A stretch of DNA of 9,578 bases from contig JAJXWG010000049.1 in assembly GCA_021781695.1 (NCBI GenBank), positions 1-9,578 of the forward strand. The letters are read 5' to 3'. The position numbers and the translations under genes were made by a program. Shown here one piece after another: positions 6,339 to 9,578 of this stretch (positions within the stretch are counted from its first letter, which is position 1; each line of letters starts with the position of its first letter). This stretch comes from Pseudomonadota bacterium (GTDB lineage Bacteria > Pseudomonadota > Gammaproteobacteria > Burkholderiales > Gallionellaceae). The notes under the pieces are model-generated. The model did not search any database. It was not told the origin of the DNA and saw nothing but the letters and a program-made list of their open reading frames with translations.

Positions 6339-8753
6339 ATGATTAACCTTGAGCCCGCCGAGCTGCGCTTGACCATAGAACCTGACAGGTTGGGCTTTTC
6401 CGATACGTCTGAAATGCAGGAATACCCCCTGCCCTGGATAGGCCAGGAGCGTGCGCAAATCGCTGCCCGCTTTGGCCTCTCCATGGACCAGCCCGATTAC
6501 AACCTGTTCGTGCTGGGCGAAGTCGGCAGCGGGCGTTCTTCGCTTCTGCAGCAGGCGATGCAGGATGCGGCCAGCTACAAAGCAGCGCCGCCCGATCTCT
6601 GTTTCCTGCACAATTTCGATGCGCCTGAACGGCCGCGAGCGCTGCGCCTGCCGGCAGGGCAGGGGCGGATGCTGCGCCAGTTCATGGCGGAGATGACAAG
6701 GTCGCTGCAGACGGAAATTCCGCAGCGCCTGAACAGGCAGGATTTCAAGGACGAGAGTCTGCGCATCGAAAAAAAGTACAAGGAAGAAGAGGCGAGTGCA
6801 TATGCAGACCTGGATGCTTTTGCAGAGGCGCGCGGATTCGCTTTGCATCGGGAGTCGGGGCACCTGGTGTTCACCTTGCTGGACGATAACAAACATCCCC
6901 TGACCGAGAGCGAGATGCTGGCATTGTCAAGAGAGCGCCGCGCCGGAATCGAGAAGTCGGAACAGGAACTGCGCGCCGAGATCACACGTTTTCTGGACAG
7001 GACGCGCCCGATGGAGAAAGCGATGAACGATGCGCTGGCAGCGTTGCGGCGCAAGCTGGTGGGCGCGCTGCTCGATGTCGAAATGCAGAAAATCCGCGGA
7101 CAGTTCAAAAAACAGATCATGGATGCGATCAAGCTTGGTGTGTATCTCGACCAGGTGGCGCATGATGTGCTCGAAAACCTCGAACTGTTCGAGCCAACGG
7201 ACGCTGACGAGGCAAGCCGCCAGGAAGAGCTGGCAGGCGTGCTCTCCCGCTATCGAGTCAATCTGGTGGTGGATAATGGCGGCCTTGAAGGCGCGCCCGT
7301 GATCATCGAAGACAATCCCTTGTTCAGGTCGCTGTTCGGCAGCATCGAATATCAGAGCGAGAACGATGTGCTGGTGACGGATTTTTCCCGCATCCGCGCA
7401 GGCAGCCTGCTCAAAGCGCATGGTGGATTTCTGCTTTTGCATCTGCGCGATCTTCTGGTGGACGGGCTGGTGTGGGAAAAGTTGCGGCGCTTCTTGCGCA
7501 GCGGCAGGCTGCAGATTGAAGAGCCGGGCACCGCATTCGCGCCGATTTCGGCGGTATCGCTGGAACCGGAGACGGTGGAGGTCGAAGTCAAGATCGTGCT
7601 GATAGGCTCGCGCGAGCAGTATTACGAGCTGCAGGAAGAGGATCCCGAGTTTGCGCGCCGCTTCAGGGTGAAGGTGGATTTTGCCGAGAGCTTTTCATCA
7701 TCCGACAAGACTCGCCGTGCCTTCGGCATATTCGTCGCGCACAGTTGCAAAAACCTTGGCTTGCCGCACTTCTCGTCAGGCGCTGTCGCGCGGCTTCTGG
7801 AAGAGGCGCACCGGGCAGTGGATGATCAGGCGCGGCAAAGCGCGATTTTTTCGCATGTCGAAGGACAGCTCGTGGAAAGCGCAGCGCTTTGCAGACAGCG
7901 TTCCGGCATCCTTGTCGAGGTTCTTGATGTGGAAGCGGCGCTTGCCGCGCGCATCGAGCGTCACGATTATCCCGCCCGGCGCATGCAGGAGTCGATCAGG
8001 GATGGAGAAGTGCTGATCAGCCTCACGGGAGAGAAGACAGGGCAGCTCAACGGGCTTACCGTGATCGATCTTGGCGACTACCGTTTCGGCTATCCCATGA
8101 GGGTCAGCGCGCGCACCTTTGCGGGCAGCGACGGCCTGCTCAACATCGAGCGCGAAGTGGAGATGTCGGGGCCGATACACGACAAGGGTGTGCTGATACT
8201 GCAAAATTATCTGTCAGCGCTGTTTCACCGCATCGCACCTCTGGCGCTTAACGCCTCTGTTGTTTTCGAACAGGAATACAATGGCGTGGAGGGGGATTCG
8301 GCTTCCTGCGCGGAGCTTTATGTGTTGCTTTCATCCTTGTCGGATTTGCCGCTCAGGCAGGGCATCGCGGTGACGGGTGCTGTCAACCAGCATGGCGAGG
8401 TGTTGCCGGTGGGTGGGATCAACGAGAAAATAGAAGGCTATTTTGAGGCCTGTCTGTCAGTGGGCCTGAATGGCAGGCAGGGGGTGCTGATCCCGTCCCG
8501 CAACCGTTCCCATTTGATGCTGGACCGCAAGGTCATAGAGGCGGTGGAGCGAGGCTTGTTTCATATCCATGCGGTGGAGCATGTGAATTCCGGCATGGCG
8601 ATTCTGATGGGAGCGGATGCGGGCGAGCCGGATGCCGAGGGGAATTATCCGCATGCCAGCGTGCTGGGCCGCGCGCAGAAGACCCTGCAGGCCTACCGTC
8701 GCGCCTGCTGGGCATCCGAGCATCCCAAGCCGGCTCGCAAGCATATGCGCTGA
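6339..8753 (+). CDS. AAA+/Lon-like ATP-dependent protease (Lon-related, AAA_32 type)
   Basis: An 804-residue protein of the Lon-related family that differs from classical LonA: it has no LonA N-terminal substrate domain and carries a helical insertion in its ATPase module. The Walker A region reads GEVGSGRSS (60-68), with Arg instead of the usual Lys. A charged helical, probably coiled-coil, insertion spans about 135-285. The rest of the ATPase core includes GGFLLLHLRDLL (362-373), the sensor-like KIVLIGSREQ (418-427) and an arginine-rich DPEFARRFR (435-443). The C-terminal protease domain (about 555-760) has the Ser-Lys dyad, S654 in EGDSAS and K697 in NEKIEG, so proteolysis should be possible. 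The N-terminus (LEPAELRLTIEPDRLGF) matches the start I recall for this family, supporting 6339 although the Shine-Dalgarno site is weak; translational coupling to hypB, 13 bp upstream, would explain that. The substrate is unknown and a role in hydrogenase quality control is only a guess from position. Confidence 0.9.
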   Translation: MINLEPAELRLTIEPDRLGFSDTSEMQEYPLPWIGQERAQIAARFGLSMDQPDYNLFVLGEVGSGRSSLLQQAMQDAASYKAAPPDLCFLHNFDAPERPRALRLPAGQGRMLRQFMAEMTRSLQTEIPQRLNRQDFKDESLRIEKKYKEEEASAYADLDAFAEARGFALHRESGHLVFTLLDDNKHPLTESEMLALSRERRAGIEKSEQELRAEITRFLDRTRPMEKAMNDALAALRRKLVGALLDVEMQKIRGQFKKQIMDAIKLGVYLDQVAHDVLENLELFEPTDADEASRQEELAGVLSRYRVNLVVDNGGLEGAPVIIEDNPLFRSLFGSIEYQSENDVLVTDFSRIRAGSLLKAHGGFLLLHLRDLLVDGLVWEKLRRFLRSGRLQIEEPGTAFAPISAVSLEPETVEVEVKIVLIGSREQYYELQEEDPEFARRFRVKVDFAESFSSSDKTRRAFGIFVAHSCKNLGLPHFSSGAVARLLEEAHRAVDDQARQSAIFSHVEGQLVESAALCRQRSGILVEVLDVEAALAARIERHDYPARRMQESIRDGEVLISLTGEKTGQLNGLTVIDLGDYRFGYPMRVSARTFAGSDGLLNIEREVEMSGPIHDKGVLILQNYLSALFHRIAPLALNASVVFEQEYNGVEGDSASCAELYVLLSSLSDLPLRQGIAVTGAVNQHGEVLPVGGINEKIEGYFEACLSVGLNGRQGVLIPSRNRSHLMLDRKVIEAVERGLFHIHAVEHVNSGMAILMGADAGEPDAEGNYPHASVLGRAQKTLQAYRRACWASEHPKPARKHMR

Positions 8754-8798
8754 AACAGTATGAATCTTTTATGATTTTTATCCGGAAGGAGAAATATC

Positions 8799-9413
8799 AT
8801 GTTTCGAGATCGTCAGGATGCGGCAGACAAACTTGCTCATGCGCTTGAACTTTATCGCGGCAAGCATCCTTTGGTGCTGGCAATCCCCAGGGGGGCTGTG
8901 CCGATGGGCAAGATCATCGCCAAGGCGCTGGATGGCGAGCTGGATGTGGTGCTGGTGCGCAAGCTGCGCGCGCCGGGCAATCCGGAATTTGCCATCGGCT
9001 CGGTGGACGAGACGGGCTGGACCTATCTTTCAAGCTATGCAAGGGAGCTTTCGGAAAAATATTTGGCTGATGAAAAGGCGGCCCAGCTTTCCGTGATGCA
9101 CGAGCGGCGTGCAAGCTATACGCCGATAAGGGCGCCGATTGATCCCGCAGGGCGCATCGTGATCGTGGTGGATGACGGGCTGGCGACAGGCTCGACGATG
9201 ATCGCAGCGCTTCATGCGCTGCGCGCGAAGAACCCTGAGAAGCTGGTCTGTGCGGTGCCGGTCGCGCCCCCCGACACACTGGAAAAAATAACACCCTATG
9301 CGGATGAAGTGATTTGCCTCGATACGCCCGATCCTTTTTATGCGGTGGGCCAGTTCTACCAGGCATTCGATCAGGTCGAGGACGAGGAAGTGGTCGAACT
9401 GCTCAGGCAGTAA
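8799..9413 (+). CDS. Type I phosphoribosyltransferase-family protein
   Basis: A 204-residue protein with the type I PRTase fold. The PRPP-binding loop is VVDDGLATGST (123-133), preceded by a hydrophobic strand and the two acidic residues typical of the family. An early PRGAVPMG (30-37) fits the pyrophosphate loop, and VLVRKLRAPGNPEFAIGSVD (51-70) is characteristic of a group of uncharacterised PRTase proteins often found next to, or fused to, alpha/beta hydrolases. The base substrate cannot be assigned. The start is set by a strong AAGGAGA site 7 nt before the ATG. It lies 45 bp after the Lon-like gene, on the same strand, with TATGAT at 8770-8775 as a weak -10 candidate lacking a good -35. 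Its stop is 6 bp from the stop of the converging hydrolase. Confidence 0.88.
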   Translation: MFRDRQDAADKLAHALELYRGKHPLVLAIPRGAVPMGKIIAKALDGELDVVLVRKLRAPGNPEFAIGSVDETGWTYLSSYARELSEKYLADEKAAQLSVMHERRASYTPIRAPIDPAGRIVIVVDDGLATGSTMIAALHALRAKNPEKLVCAVPVAPPDTLEKITPYADEVICLDTPDPFYAVGQFYQAFDQVEDEEVVELLRQ

Positions 9414-9418
9414 CAACA

Positions 9419-9446
9419 GCTACGGGCTACGAGCTACAGGCTCGAA
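9419..9446. repeat. Degenerate heptamer tandem repeat (GCTACGG type, four units)
   Basis: Four consecutive 7-bp units, GCTACGG, GCTACGA, GCTACAG and GCTCGAA, fill 9419-9446. The first three share GCTAC; the fourth is diverged. The repeat covers the stop codon and last codons of the hydrolase on the minus strand, encoding its EPVARSP tail, and starts just after the PRTase stop. Similar GTAGCTCGTAGCC-like strings are, as I recall, seen between genes in some environmental proteobacteria, but I cannot confirm that here. It has no T-tract and is not a canonical terminator. Confidence 0.5.
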
Positions 9447-9578
9447 GTGCTTGGCGAACCAGCCGGCCGCGTTTTTTGCCGCCTGCTCCAGCGTTCCGGG
9501 TTCTTCGAAAAGATGGGTCGCGCCTTCAATCAGGATCATCTGCTTCTCGCAGTTCATCAGCGCATAGGCTTCGCGGTT
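9420..9578 (-). CDS. C-terminal end of an alpha/beta hydrolase (dienelactone hydrolase-like), partial
   Basis: The last 52 codons and stop of a minus-strand gene that enters from the right edge. The translation contains KQMILIEGATHLFEEPGTLE followed by QAAKNAAGWFAKHF. The GATHLF segment, with its histidine after a hydrophobic strand, is the usual place of the catalytic His of alpha/beta hydrolases, and the EEPG segment and amphipathic final helix match the family's C-terminus. The nucleophile and acid lie outside the window, so activity cannot be judged. The final residues (EPVARSP) are encoded by the heptamer repeat and look like a recent tail extension. It converges on the PRTase gene, consistent with a family pairing I recall for these two protein types. 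Confidence 0.78.
   Translation of the reverse strand, partial: NREAYALMNCEKQMILIEGATHLFEEPGTLEQAAKNAAGWFAKHFEPVARSP

Noticed and set aside
6219..6896. 225-codon minus-strand open frame across hypB and the Lon-like gene
   Set aside because: It overlaps two clearly conserved genes on the other strand, and its translation resembles no family.
8747..8775. Promoter directly upstream of the phosphoribosyltransferase gene
   Set aside because: TATGAT at 8770-8775 is acceptable as a -10 element, but no -35-like hexamer lies at a suitable distance, so it is mentioned only within the gene entry.

Overview
The window looks like chromosome of a Gram-negative, probably betaproteobacterial, chemolithotrophic or facultative bacterium. 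That assignment is an inference from moderately high GC, strong purine-rich Shine-Dalgarno sites, gene families and a [NiFe]-hydrogenase neighbourhood; no rRNA or other taxonomic marker is present. Coding density is very high and no gap between genes exceeds about 135 bp.

Layout from left to right. (1) On the minus strand at the left edge lies the 5' end of a NuoE/HoxF-type diaphorase subunit, probably hoxF of an NAD-linked [NiFe] hydrogenase. (2) Divergent from it is hypA, a nickel-insertion metallochaperone for hydrogenase maturation. (3) A methyl-accepting chemotaxis protein is convergent with hypA (8 bp gap). Across a 134-bp intergenic region from it lies a large PAS-PAS-GGDEF-EAL-HDOD signalling protein. 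(4) hypB, the nickel/GTPase maturation factor, follows, with an AAA+/Lon-like protease 13 bp behind it. (5) A type I phosphoribosyltransferase has its own strong ribosome-binding site and is convergent with the 3' end of an alpha/beta hydrolase that leaves the window at the right edge.

How the parts may work together. HypA and HypB act together to load nickel into the hydrogenase large subunit, and the hoxF-like gene would encode an electron-transfer subunit of the enzyme they mature. The unusual point is that hypA and hypB are separated by about 4.8 kb carrying a chemoreceptor and a cyclic-di-GMP regulator. This raises, but does not prove, a link between hydrogen metabolism and motility or biofilm decisions. 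hypA and hypB also have similar leaders (TATACT, GCCAT, GCAA, TTTC and AGGGGGA in the same order), which hints at shared control. The Lon-like protease probably shares hypB's transcript. The phosphoribosyltransferase and hydrolase look like a separate accessory or housekeeping pair.

No tRNA, rRNA, CRISPR array, insertion sequence or phage gene was seen. The non-coding signals are a perfect 8-bp hairpin and an 8-bp direct repeat in the chemoreceptor/GGDEF intergenic region, a 9-bp inverted repeat spanning the hypA/chemoreceptor convergent junction, and a degenerate heptamer tandem repeat at the stop of the hydrolase.
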